Assembly (NCBI GenBank): GCA_009911715.1
Contig: CP047880.1
Location: forward strand, 1,240,001-1,304,000
Reading direction: 5' to 3'
Origin: Methanomassiliicoccaceae archaeon DOK
GTDB lineage: Archaea; Thermoplasmatota; Thermoplasmata; Methanomassiliicoccales; Methanomethylophilaceae
DNA: 64,000 bases
Part shown: positions 32,667 through 40,661 of the stretch, piece by piece
How positions within the stretch are numbered: the first letter of the stretch is position 1
Layout of the letters: each line of letters begins with the position of its first letter
The notes under the pieces: generated by a model
Seen by the model: only the letters and a program-made list of their open reading frames with translations
Database searches by the model: none
What the model was told of the DNA's origin: nothing
Translations under genes and position numbers: made by a program

Positions 32667-33827
32667 ACGAGACTATGCATTGTGGGCGGTGCTCTCCAGG
32701 GGATGGAGGCCGCGTTCCTGGGGAAGAAGGCGGGCTTTGAGACCGTCGTCGTCGACAGGAAGGAGACCGCACCGGCGCTCTCGATCTGCGACGAGCCCCA
32801 TGTCCTGAACCCTCTGGACGATCCCGCGGAGGCCAAAGGGATCTTCGAGTCATGCGACGCGGTGATCCCCGCGTGCGAGGAGCTGGACCTGCTCGAGGCC
32901 CTCGACTCCTCGCTGTCGGGGACGTCCGTGCCGTTCCTTTTCGACCTGAAGTCCTACGGCGTCTCCTGCTCCAAGAGGAGATCCAACGACGTCATGGCCT
33001 CGGTCGGCGTCCCGCTGCCGCAGCCGTGGCCCGAGTGCGGGTTCCCGGTGATAGTCAAGCCGTCCTCGCAGAGCGGGAGCATCGGCGTGTCGGTGGCGTT
33101 CAACCAGCAGGACATAGACAGGGGCCTGGAGACCGTCAGGAGGCTCGGGGACGATCCGGTCATCCAGGAGTTCGTACACGGGCGCAGCATGTCCGTGGAG
33201 GTCATAGGGAACGGGGAGACCGCCAGGTCCTTCGTGACCACCGAGGTCGTCCTGGACCACAACTACGACTGCAAGATGGTCCGCTGCTTCCCCGACCTGC
33301 TCAGCCCCGAGGAGGACGAGCTGTTCGGCAGGATAGGCAGGGACGTCGCGGAGGCCATAGGCCTCAACGCCCTCATGGACGTGGAGGCGATCGACACCCC
33401 GAAGGGGCTCCGCGTCCTGGAGATAGACGCGCGCATCCCGAGTCAGACGCCCGCCGCCATATGGACGGGCACCGGGATCAACCTGCTCGAGGAGCTCGTG
33501 GCGTCCCGCACTGGCAGGGAGACGGGCAGGGGGAACAGCGACAGGTCCGGCATATACTGGCACCTGTACCAGCAGGACGGCGTCCTCCGCACAAGCGGCG
33601 AGAAGGAGTTCGGACACGTCAGGAACCCAAGGATGGAGAGGGGCCTGTTCGGCAGCGACGACTCCATCACGGACTACGAGCCCGGCAAAAGGGACTGGCA
33701 CGGCACGTTCATGGTGTCCGGCGACACCCCCGAGGAGGCCGAGGCCAGACGCGAGAGCGTCATAAACAGGATTATCGAAGAGTGCCAGGTGGACACGTTC
33801 ATCGACGGCGCTCCGGATGTGATATGA
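32667..33827 (+). CDS. pylC: 3-Methylornithine-lysine ligase
   Basis: ATP-grasp enzyme joining 3-methyl-D-ornithine to the epsilon amine of lysine. About 386 residues if begun at 32667. Conserved: IVGGALQGMEAAFLGKKAGF, VIVKPSSQSGSIGV, MDVEAIDTP, VLEIDARIPSQTP. No ATG, GTG or TTG is in frame before the GTG at 32682, which would cut off the first beta strand. Translating upstream gives TRLCIVGG from ACG 32667, the expected N-terminus, so either ACG is used or an ATG has been lost by one base change. It abuts the pylB stop. Confidence 0.88.
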   Translation, partial: TRLCIVGGALQGMEAAFLGKKAGFETVVVDRKETAPALSICDEPHVLNPLDDPAEAKGIFESCDAVIPACEELDLLEALDSSLSGTSVPFLFDLKSYGVSCSKRRSNDVMASVGVPLPQPWPECGFPVIVKPSSQSGSIGVSVAFNQQDIDRGLETVRRLGDDPVIQEFVHGRSMSVEVIGNGETARSFVTTEVVLDHNYDCKMVRCFPDLLSPEEDELFGRIGRDVAEAIGLNALMDVEAIDTPKGLRVLEIDARIPSQTPAAIWTGTGINLLEELVASRTGRETGRGNSDRSGIYWHLYQQDGVLRTSGEKEFGHVRNPRMERGLFGSDDSITDYEPGKRDWHGTFMVSGDTPEEAEARRESVINRIIEECQVDTFIDGAPDVI

Positions 33828-34636
33828 TGACAAGGCTCACACCAGACATGATCAAGGACGTCCCGGAAGACAAGATCGACCTGGACACCAGGCTAATGCA
33901 GGCCGCCGGAAAGACGGTCAAGGGCATCGCGCTGGAGGCCGCCGGCCTCCCGGAGGACACCGACCTCTCCGGATTCAAGGTGGCCGTGGTGCCCATCACA
34001 TCCGGCCTGGGCATCATCAGCGGATTCTCCGCGTCGGTCGACGCCATCGTCAAGAGGCTCGGGATGGACAGCCACGTCACCCAGGGCACGGACGTCAACG
34101 GCTTCACCGAGGCGGTGCGCGAGGGCGCGGACATCATCATGATGGCCGACGACAACATGTTCATAGCGTACAACGTCAGGGAGATGAGGGAGACCGACAA
34201 CTCCTGGGGCACCGCCAGGGGATACGCGGTGGCGCTGAAGAACGCCGCCGGCGGGCTCGAGGGCAAGAAGGTCCTCGTCATCGGGGCCGGGATGGTCGGA
34301 TCCTGGGCCGTCAGGTTCCTCATGGACATGGGCGCCGACGTGTACGTTACCGACATCGTGTACGAGAAGGCGGAGCGCCTGAGCCAGTACGGCGCCAAGC
34401 CGCTCCGCGACGTCAGCAAGGCGATCTCGGAGAACACGCTGCTGCTCAACGCGGCACCGTTCATAATCCCGGGGGAGATCATCGCTGAGGGATCCATATT
34501 CTCCAGCCCCGGTGTCCCCCATTACTTCGACCAGGTGGGCAGGAGCAGGGCCAAGGCCATCATCCACGACCCCCTGGAGATAGGCGCGGCGGTCATGGCC
34601 GTCAACAGCGCAGGATACTCGATCAAAAAGGAGTGA
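33824..34636 (+). CDS. pylD: Pyrrolysine synthase (dehydrogenase)
   Basis: 270 residues. Oxidises the delta carbon of L-lysine-N6-3-methylornithine with NAD; ring closure gives pyrrolysine. The Rossmann motif KVLVIGAGMVGSWAVRFL, SGFSASVDAIVKRLG and the C-terminal PGVPHYFDQVGRSRAK fit PylD. It overlaps the pylC stop as ATGATGA; the second ATG (33827) is equally possible. Last of the three biosynthetic genes, ramA follows after 4 nt. Confidence 0.95.
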   Translation: MMTRLTPDMIKDVPEDKIDLDTRLMQAAGKTVKGIALEAAGLPEDTDLSGFKVAVVPITSGLGIISGFSASVDAIVKRLGMDSHVTQGTDVNGFTEAVREGADIIMMADDNMFIAYNVREMRETDNSWGTARGYAVALKNAAGGLEGKKVLVIGAGMVGSWAVRFLMDMGADVYVTDIVYEKAERLSQYGAKPLRDVSKAISENTLLLNAAPFIIPGEIIAEGSIFSSPGVPHYFDQVGRSRAKAIIHDPLEIGAAVMAVNSAGYSIKKE

Positions 34637-34640
34637 TGAA

Positions 34641-36278
34641 ATGAGATACGGAATAGCATTGGACCTCGGAACCAGCGGGTTCCGCACCCAGGCGATTGAC
34701 CTGGACACGAAAGAGACAGTGGCCACCGCGATCACGGAGCGCCACCCCATCCCCGGCATGAACGTCATCGACCACGTGAACTTCGCCATCAAATCCGGCG
34801 AGGACGTGGCGAACGGACTGATGATCGGGGCCATCAACAACCTGTTCAAGGAGTTCAACATCGACCTGTCCAAGGTCGAGGTGATCGCCGTCTGCGGCAA
34901 CCCCTTCCAGCTCTCCCTCTTCCAGAACATCGAGATCAGGGACCTGGCCTACGCGGGCAAGAACATGCTGAAGGAGCTCGGTGTCGTCTCCCCTCCCAGG
35001 GACGGGGACGTCATAGACGCCACCTCTCTCGGCATCAAGGGAATGCCCAACGCCAAGGTCTACATCCCGCCGGCGGTCACCCACGAGATCGGTGCGGACG
35101 CCATCGCGATGATGCTCATGACGGACATCCTCGACGAGAAGGAGCCCTGCATCGTCGTCGACTACGGAACCAACGCCGAGATGGCCCTTGTCCGCGACGG
35201 GAACGTCTACACCGGATCCGCTGCCGCCGGTCCCGCCCTCGAGGGGCAGGAGATCGAGCGCGGAATGCTCGCCGCCCCCGGCGCCCTGAGCGAGGTCGAG
35301 ATAACCGACAGGGGCTGGAGATGCTACGTGCTGGACGACACCATCGCCGCCGTGGAGGGAGACCTCATCGACCCCGTCACCGGGGAGGTCATCGAGGAGG
35401 GACCCATGCACGGACAGGCTGTTGGAATCACCGGTACCGGAGTGATCGCCGCCCTCTGCAACGGACTGAAGCAGGGCATCATCGTCCCGCCGAAGATCCA
35501 GACCGAGGACGGGCTCCTGCACCTGCAGGACGGGATCACCATCTCCTCCCACGACGTGGAGGAGGCGGGTAAGGCCATCGGCGCGCTCCGCGCCGGATTC
35601 CTCACCCTGCTGGACGACTCCGGCCTCTGGGTCAGCGACGTGAAGAAGGCGTACATGTCCGGCGCGTCCGGACTCTACGTGGACGCCAGGAAGGCCCTCC
35701 AGATCGGAATGGTCACCCCCGGCGCCACGGACATCGTCCAGTTCGGGAACACGTCCATCGGACTCGCCAGGAAGCTCATCTTCGGCGAGGTCACCCTCGA
35801 GAGCCTCAGGGAGTTCGCCAAGAAGCTCAGGGCCACCCACTGCATGTTCGCCACCGCGCCCGTGTTCAAGGACCTGTACTCCATCGAGTACTCCATCTGG
35901 TGCGGAGGCATGCCGTACTCCGAGTACAACAACATGCTCGACCTGTACAACCTGCCCCACCTCCCCGACATGCCCGACGCGAAGGACGTGAAGGTCACCC
36001 GCCTGGCGGTGAGGGACCTGCCGGACACCGAGAAGTGCAAGGTCCACATCATCAAGTCCGGAACAGTCCTCACCGGAGTCCTGGACGGGTGCATCGGATG
36101 CAAGAAGTGCATGAAGGCCTGTCCCGAGCAGGCCCTGACCATCGTCCCCGAGGGAGTGTCCCAGTACAGGGCCAACATCGAGTCCGACCGCTGCGCCGGA
36201 ACCGCGTGCAGGAGATGCGAGGCGGCCTGCCCCAAGAGCGTCATCCACACGTCCGAGCTCAAGACCCTGGACGCCTGA
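34641..36278 (+). CDS. ramA: Corrinoid-activating ATPase
   Basis: 545 residues. Reduces inactive Co(II) methylamine corrinoid proteins to Co(I) with ATP. N-terminal ASKHA-type segments GIALDLGTSGFRTQAID and IVVDYGTNAEMALV; C-terminal ferredoxin region with CIGCKKCMKACP (Cys484, 487, 490, 494) and CAGTACRRCEAACP (Cys518, 523, 526, 530). The second set has four residues between its first two cysteines rather than two. It follows pylD by 4 nt, so it is expressed with pyrrolysine synthesis. Confidence 0.95.
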   Translation: MRYGIALDLGTSGFRTQAIDLDTKETVATAITERHPIPGMNVIDHVNFAIKSGEDVANGLMIGAINNLFKEFNIDLSKVEVIAVCGNPFQLSLFQNIEIRDLAYAGKNMLKELGVVSPPRDGDVIDATSLGIKGMPNAKVYIPPAVTHEIGADAIAMMLMTDILDEKEPCIVVDYGTNAEMALVRDGNVYTGSAAAGPALEGQEIERGMLAAPGALSEVEITDRGWRCYVLDDTIAAVEGDLIDPVTGEVIEEGPMHGQAVGITGTGVIAALCNGLKQGIIVPPKIQTEDGLLHLQDGITISSHDVEEAGKAIGALRAGFLTLLDDSGLWVSDVKKAYMSGASGLYVDARKALQIGMVTPGATDIVQFGNTSIGLARKLIFGEVTLESLREFAKKLRATHCMFATAPVFKDLYSIEYSIWCGGMPYSEYNNMLDLYNLPHLPDMPDAKDVKVTRLAVRDLPDTEKCKVHIIKSGTVLTGVLDGCIGCKKCMKACPEQALTIVPEGVSQYRANIESDRCAGTACRRCEAACPKSVIHTSELKTLDA

Positions 36279-36305
36279 GATCCCCGTGAAACAGAAGGCG
36301 GGCCC

Positions 36306-36320
36306 GCCCCTTCCCGGGGC
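36306..36320 (+). terminator. Possible terminator after ramA
   Basis: GCCCC-TTCCC-GGGGC short hairpin 28 nt after ramA, followed by GTTAATAATTATT. The next gene converges from the other strand. Confidence 0.4.
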
Positions 36321-36362
36321 CGGTCCGCTGGTTAATAATTATTCTGAGTTTGTGAGAGAATT

Positions 36363-36854
36363 TCACTTGATCAGAACGCTGGAGACCCCGCGGCACGACC
36401 TGAGCTCGGGGATCGCCTCCGGCGGGATCCTCCCGTACACCACGACCTGGAGCACCGCCCCGTTGCCGGAGTCGTCGACGACGGCCTGCCTGACAGAGAC
36501 GTTCGCCCTGTAGAGGACCTCCGTGATGTCCGCCAGGATTCCGGGGAGCTTGGAGTCCGTAGGGGTTATGACGATGGAGGAGCATCCTATCTCGGGGGCC
36601 ATGTCCGACATCGACAGCATCGGCCTGACCTTCGTGAAGATGGCGTCGAGCTCCGGCGTCGAGGATATACGTTCGAGCGTGGACCTGACCACCCTCCTGT
36701 CGACGCCGCATGCGCGCCCGATGGCCGAGTCGCCCTGTTCGATGTCGCCGCAGTACGCGTGTCCGTCCGCGACCCTGATGCCGCAGGAGAGGAGCTTCCC
36801 TGCCACCTTCTGCTGGGACGGGTATCCTTTGAAGTAGTCCCCGAGGAATTCCAT
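36363..36854 (-). CDS. ACT-domain regulator of amino acid metabolism (COG2150-like)
   Basis: 163 residues. The N-terminal part (EFLGDYFKGYPSQQKVAGKLL, then DSAIGRACGVDRRVVRSTLERI) looks like a helix-turn-helix. The C-terminal ACT-like domain (SSIVITPTDSKLPGILADITEVLYRANVSVRQAVVDD) would bind an amino acid. I chose ATG 36854; earlier in-frame starts lie inside the AT-rich promoter. It is divergent from chorismate mutase, which makes an aromatic amino acid regulator plausible. Confidence 0.78.
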   Translation of the reverse strand: MEFLGDYFKGYPSQQKVAGKLLSCGIRVADGHAYCGDIEQGDSAIGRACGVDRRVVRSTLERISSTPELDAIFTKVRPMLSMSDMAPEIGCSSIVITPTDSKLPGILADITEVLYRANVSVRQAVVDDSGNGAVLQVVVYGRIPPEAIPELRSCRGVSSVLIK

Positions 36855-36947
36855 GGTTCGGCATATCTTGGAACATTGATAAACATATTTGTTCATCAAA
36901 GCCTACATTGTGCAGAATTGTGCTCCGACCTCGTCCTTCCGACAAAC

Positions 36948-36954
36948 TATATAA
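36948..36954 (+). promoter_or_regulatory. TATA box of chorismate mutase
   Basis: TATATAA about 34-40 nt before the GTG start, giving a very short leader. Confidence 0.5.
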
Positions 36955-36987
36955 AGACGTGAGGAATGCGAACAATCGGTGTGACCA

Positions 36988-37260
36988 GTGCCGAACACTG
37001 ACGAACTCAGACAGCAGATCGAAGTCATCGACGAGCAGATCATCGACCTCATCGCGACCCGCATGGAGATCGCGGACGAGCTCGCGAGAGCCAAGAAGAA
37101 GAGTTCTCAGCAGTACTGGGACGAGGAGAAGGAGAGGGAGGTCATCCAGAGGTACCACGAGCTCTGCGAGGAGGTCAGCCTGTCCGAGACCGAGGCCAAG
37201 CAGATCGCCGAGGTCATACTCCACATCTCCAAGGAGAGGCAGAAGCAGATCTTCGAGTGA
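36988..37260 (+). CDS. Chorismate mutase (AroQ type)
   Basis: 90 residues, three-helix AroQ fold: LRQQIEVIDEQIIDLIATRMEIADELARAKKK, then REVIQRYHELCEE, then EAKQIAEVILHISKERQKQIF. It converts chorismate to prephenate for phenylalanine and tyrosine. The GTG start is 2 residues before the conserved helix and fits the TATA position. Divergent from the ACT regulator. Confidence 0.88.
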   Translation: MPNTDELRQQIEVIDEQIIDLIATRMEIADELARAKKKSSQQYWDEEKEREVIQRYHELCEEVSLSETEAKQIAEVILHISKERQKQIFE

Positions 37261-37332
37261 CGCCCTCCGTATTCTACATATGGATGTGTGCTCCAGCCTG
37301 GGGCATACTATTAAACGATGCTGTGCATCGGT

Positions 37333-38100
37333 GTGGCAGTGCCCAGCAAATCGAGCCTAGAGGCTTTTTTCAAGGACAACCATCGCGTCGCCATCGGGTT
37401 CTCCGGCGGAGTGGACTCATCCTATCTTGTCCATGTGGCCGCATCCGAGAGGGCCGACGCGCTGCCGGTTTTCATAAAGACGCCGTTCATCAGGGATTCC
37501 GAGCAGAGGGATGCCGAGGAGTTCTGCCGGAGACGCGGGATAAGGATGGAGGTCGTCGACATAGATCTCTACTCCGACGAGAGCGTCGTCAGCAACGGCC
37601 CGGACAGATGCTACCACTGCAAGAGGGCTATGTTCGAGAGGGTGATCGAGGTCGCCAGGGAGAACGGATGCGACGTGGTCGCGGACGGGACCAACGCCTC
37701 CGACCCCGTCGACGACAGACCCGGCGTCAGGGCCCTCCGCGAGCTCGGCATTAGGTCGCCCCTGAGGGACTCCGACCTGTCCAAGAGCGCCATCCGCAGG
37801 ATCTCGCGCATGGACAGGCTCGAGACCTGGAACAAGCAGTCCAACTCGTGCCTGGCGACGAGGATCGAAACAGGTGTGAGGATAACGCCCGACCTCATTG
37901 GCAGGGTCGCCGCCTCCGAGGACGCCGTCGCAGCGCTGGGGTTCTCCGGGATCAGGGTCCGCACGGACGGCAGGTCGGCGAAGGTCCAGTTCACCAAGTC
38001 GCAGATTGCGGACGCCCGTGCGAGGGCGGATGAGATAAAGGAGGCCGTCGCACCGTACTTCGACGATGTGACCATCGACGACAAGGTGAGGGATGACTGA
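37333..38100 (+). CDS. larE: LarE-type ATP-dependent sulfur-insertion protein
   Basis: 255 residues. PP-loop motif IGFSGGVDSSYLVHVA, DRCYHCKRAMF and SNSCLATRIETG are LarE signatures. LarE adenylates the carboxylates of the nickel-pincer precursor and inserts sulfur, in well-studied cases from its own cysteine. An ATTAAA box at about 37,310 leaves the ATG at 37318 too close for that promoter, so I prefer GTG 37333 or 37339. It overlaps larB downstream by one base. No larC (nickel insertion) is in the window. Confidence 0.85.
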   Translation: MAVPSKSSLEAFFKDNHRVAIGFSGGVDSSYLVHVAASERADALPVFIKTPFIRDSEQRDAEEFCRRRGIRMEVVDIDLYSDESVVSNGPDRCYHCKRAMFERVIEVARENGCDVVADGTNASDPVDDRPGVRALRELGIRSPLRDSDLSKSAIRRISRMDRLETWNKQSNSCLATRIETGVRITPDLIGRVAASEDAVAALGFSGIRVRTDGRSAKVQFTKSQIADARARADEIKEAVAPYFDDVTIDDKVRDD

Positions 38101-38852
38101 TGGACGGACACGGGGTTAGGGAGGTTCTGCAGGAGGTCGCCGACGGCAGGATCTCCGTCGACGATGCTGTTCTCAAGCTCAAGCAGCAGCCGTTCGAGGA
38201 CATGGGGTTCGCGAAGGTGGACCTCCACCGCGGACTGAGGCAGGGCGTCCCGGAGGTCATCTTCGGGGCGGGCAAGACGCCCGAGCAGATAGCTTCCATC
38301 GCAGAGAGGATGCTGGAGCGCGGCGAGGCGTCCGTGCTCATAACGAGGATATCTGCCGAGGCGGCGGATGTCGTCTCCCGTTCCATAGACCTCAGGTACG
38401 ACCCCGTCAGCCGCATCGGCGTGGCCGGAAGGCTGACGGACGAGCACATCGGCAAGATAACGGTGATGACCGCCGGCACCAGCGACATCCCCGTGGCCGA
38501 GGAGGCCGCGCAGACAGCCGAGGCCCTCGGAAACAACGTGGTCCGCGTCTTCGACGCCGGGGTCTCAGGCATACACAGGCTCCTGGCCCATTCCGACGAC
38601 ATCATGACCTCCAGAGTCATAGTCGCCGTGGCGGGGATGGAGGGAGCGCTCGCCAGCGTCGTGGGCGGAATGGCCGACTGCCCCGTCATCGCGGTACCCA
38701 CCAGCGTCGGGTACGGCGCCTCGTTCGGGGGGCTGTCCGCATTGCTCACCATGCTGAACTCCTGCGCCAGCGGGGTCTCCGTGGTCAACATCGACAACGG
38801 GTTCGGAGCCGGATACCTGGCTAGCATGATCAACCACATCGGCCTGGACTAA
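38100..38852 (+). CDS. larB: LarB-type carboxylase
   Basis: 250 residues, PurE-like C-terminal domain: ITVMTAGTSDIPVAEEAAQTAEALG, VVAGMEGALASVVGG-type text, and VPTSVGYGASFGGLSALLTMLNSCASG. LarB carboxylates and hydrolyses nicotinic acid adenine dinucleotide to start the nickel-pincer nucleotide. The larE-larB pair suggests that this archaeon makes such a cofactor for a LarA-like racemase or epimerase elsewhere. Ends with TAA. Confidence 0.9.
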   Translation: MDGHGVREVLQEVADGRISVDDAVLKLKQQPFEDMGFAKVDLHRGLRQGVPEVIFGAGKTPEQIASIAERMLERGEASVLITRISAEAADVVSRSIDLRYDPVSRIGVAGRLTDEHIGKITVMTAGTSDIPVAEEAAQTAEALGNNVVRVFDAGVSGIHRLLAHSDDIMTSRVIVAVAGMEGALASVVGGMADCPVIAVPTSVGYGASFGGLSALLTMLNSCASGVSVVNIDNGFGAGYLASMINHIGLD

Positions 38853-38919
38853 ATACTAAATACTGTCGTTTCGATACTTATTTGCAATCGAAATCGAAAC
38901 GAAAGAGGGTTGGTATTTG

Positions 38920-39477
38920 GTGAGTGAATCTGTATACTGCGGATGTCTGGAACAGCCTTACAATCACAACGACTGGAGATACAACCAAATCAAGGAAGAA
39001 CTGTGTTTCACATACCTGTCAACGATTTGTGCATTCCTGGGTGCTACCTTAGAACGTAAGACTCGCCCGATGGACAACGCTGGAGTAGACGCCACCATCG
39101 AACTTCCACCGAACGGAACAAGAAAGAGTCCCCTTCGTATCGACGTTCAATTGAAGGGGACATCGGTCCCCAGGTTTGATGATCTGAACGAATCAATCGT
39201 CTTCAGTCTGAAGAAAGACCTTTACAACATTATGTGCTCTCCGAGAACCACCCCATGGCTTCTTATGATACTAGTCCTGCCTATAGAGGTAGAAAGATGG
39301 GTGGTCGTAACCGACGAGGATCTTATTTCAAGCGGTACAATGATATGGTGTGATGTATCCTCCTCTGAAGCGATGGTAGGTGACAGCGAGGTAAAAATAA
39401 GAATACCTACCACGAACAAAGTCACTGAACAATGGTTACATCACGCACTGTTCAGCCAGTTGGAGATGATGCAATGA
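38920..39477 (+). CDS. DUF4365-like protein
   Basis: 185 residues. N-terminal YNQIKEELCFTYLSTICAFLGATLERK, then DATIELPPN and a IDVQLKGTS strand: the D...QxK pattern of the PD-(D/E)XK-like nuclease fold seen in DUF4365 proteins. GAGGG lies 9 nt before GTG 38920. Base composition is clearly lower in GC than larB and asd on either side, which suggests acquisition. It overlaps the next gene as ATGA, so both act together. A defence or DNA-processing role is inference. Confidence 0.65.
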   Translation: MSESVYCGCLEQPYNHNDWRYNQIKEELCFTYLSTICAFLGATLERKTRPMDNAGVDATIELPPNGTRKSPLRIDVQLKGTSVPRFDDLNESIVFSLKKDLYNIMCSPRTTPWLLMILVLPIEVERWVVVTDEDLISSGTMIWCDVSSSEAMVGDSEVKIRIPTTNKVTEQWLHHALFSQLEMMQ

Positions 39478-40583
39478 GGATCGACGGCTACTCTTACGAT
39501 GTTCTCAAGCAGATTAGCCCTCAGAAGATCAGACTGTATCTGACATCGTGCGGATGGGAGCTGGACCACAGGACAAACTTCCACGACGTCTTCATAAATC
39601 CCAGAACTAACGATGTAGTGACTGTCCCGAACAGCAGGGACTACACGGATTACGCTTACAGAGTGGAAGAAATCGTCAGCACTGTCTCTGAATCGGATAA
39701 CGTCTCGGTGCAACGTGTCATCACCGGCATGACTATATCGTCATCGTCCGACTGTGTGGAATATCACTACAACCCAGAGAACGGAGAGATCGGACTCATC
39801 CCCATCCCCGACATGATGAGCATAATCGAGACTGGAAACGATATCAACAACTTCGCATTCAGAGACCTGTGCGAGTTCAAGCCGTCATACTCTTCATCTT
39901 CATGGAAAGGAAGGAAGGAGCTCGAGGGCATCCGCATCGGACCCACTATCCCTGGAAGTTATGTCGTCCAGTTCATATATCCGATAATGGAGGGAACGGG
40001 ACAGATAGGTACAGACCTGGAAGGACACATCATTCCAGACAACATCAATCTGTGCAGATTGTGCGACAAGATCGAGTCGTCTCTGGGCGAAATCATCGAA
40101 GCCGCGGAGAGAAATAGAACAGAACTGGATCCGGAACTGAACATCTCCCACAACTTCGTCAGTTCTGTAATGGATTTGAGTTTCGAAAACGCCTACATGG
40201 ACATCCGCAGGATTAGGACCCTAGGGAAAAAGGACCCGCTCCCAAAGAGCTACACTCTGTCCAAAACCATATTCCCGAGGATATCCGCCATAGAGAATAA
40301 CATGCGCCCCAGAGAGATGACCCTGGAGCAGGATTTCATAGGGAGGATCACGAAATTCAAAGATCCCCGTGAAGCGGTCAACGAAGAACCAGCGGAAATC
40401 ACCATAGCGTTCATCGACAAGGAGGGGGGACTGGCAAAGGCAACATTCTCCCTGAGCGGTGAAGACCTGGACAAGGCATACGATGCGGCGAAATCGCGCA
40501 GCAACGTGCAGGTGTCCGGAACATTGACGGGCGGAAGATACAAGCGCATCGTCGACATCAAGTCGTTCAAAGTTCTAATCTGA
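39474..40583 (+). CDS. Unknown partner of the DUF4365-like protein
   Basis: 369 residues, soluble, not recognised. The N-terminal 85 residues (IRLYLTSCGWELDHRTN, then VVTVPNSRDYTDYAYRVEEIV) form one unit. A central region holds GIRIGPTIPGSYVVQFIYP. The last 80 residues (DFIGRITKFKDPR, ITIAFIDKEGGLAKATFSL, VQVSGTLTGGRYKRIVDI) look like an OB-type beta barrel. Coupled by ATGA to the preceding gene and equally low in GC. No methyltransferase or helicase motif. Confidence 0.75.
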   Translation: MRIDGYSYDVLKQISPQKIRLYLTSCGWELDHRTNFHDVFINPRTNDVVTVPNSRDYTDYAYRVEEIVSTVSESDNVSVQRVITGMTISSSSDCVEYHYNPENGEIGLIPIPDMMSIIETGNDINNFAFRDLCEFKPSYSSSSWKGRKELEGIRIGPTIPGSYVVQFIYPIMEGTGQIGTDLEGHIIPDNINLCRLCDKIESSLGEIIEAAERNRTELDPELNISHNFVSSVMDLSFENAYMDIRRIRTLGKKDPLPKSYTLSKTIFPRISAIENNMRPREMTLEQDFIGRITKFKDPREAVNEEPAEITIAFIDKEGGLAKATFSLSGEDLDKAYDAAKSRSNVQVSGTLTGGRYKRIVDIKSFKVLI

Positions 40584-40661
40584 ACATATGGCAGACCCGG
40601 TCCGCGCGCTATCTATTAATGCCTGCCCGAGATTCCCCGTCCTCATTGGGGGAATCCCGAA

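Noticed and set aside
36090-36230. RamA second cluster as damaged because of Cys-x4-Cys spacing
   Set aside because: All four cysteines are present and the proline after the last is kept, so it is probably a family variant rather than a defect.
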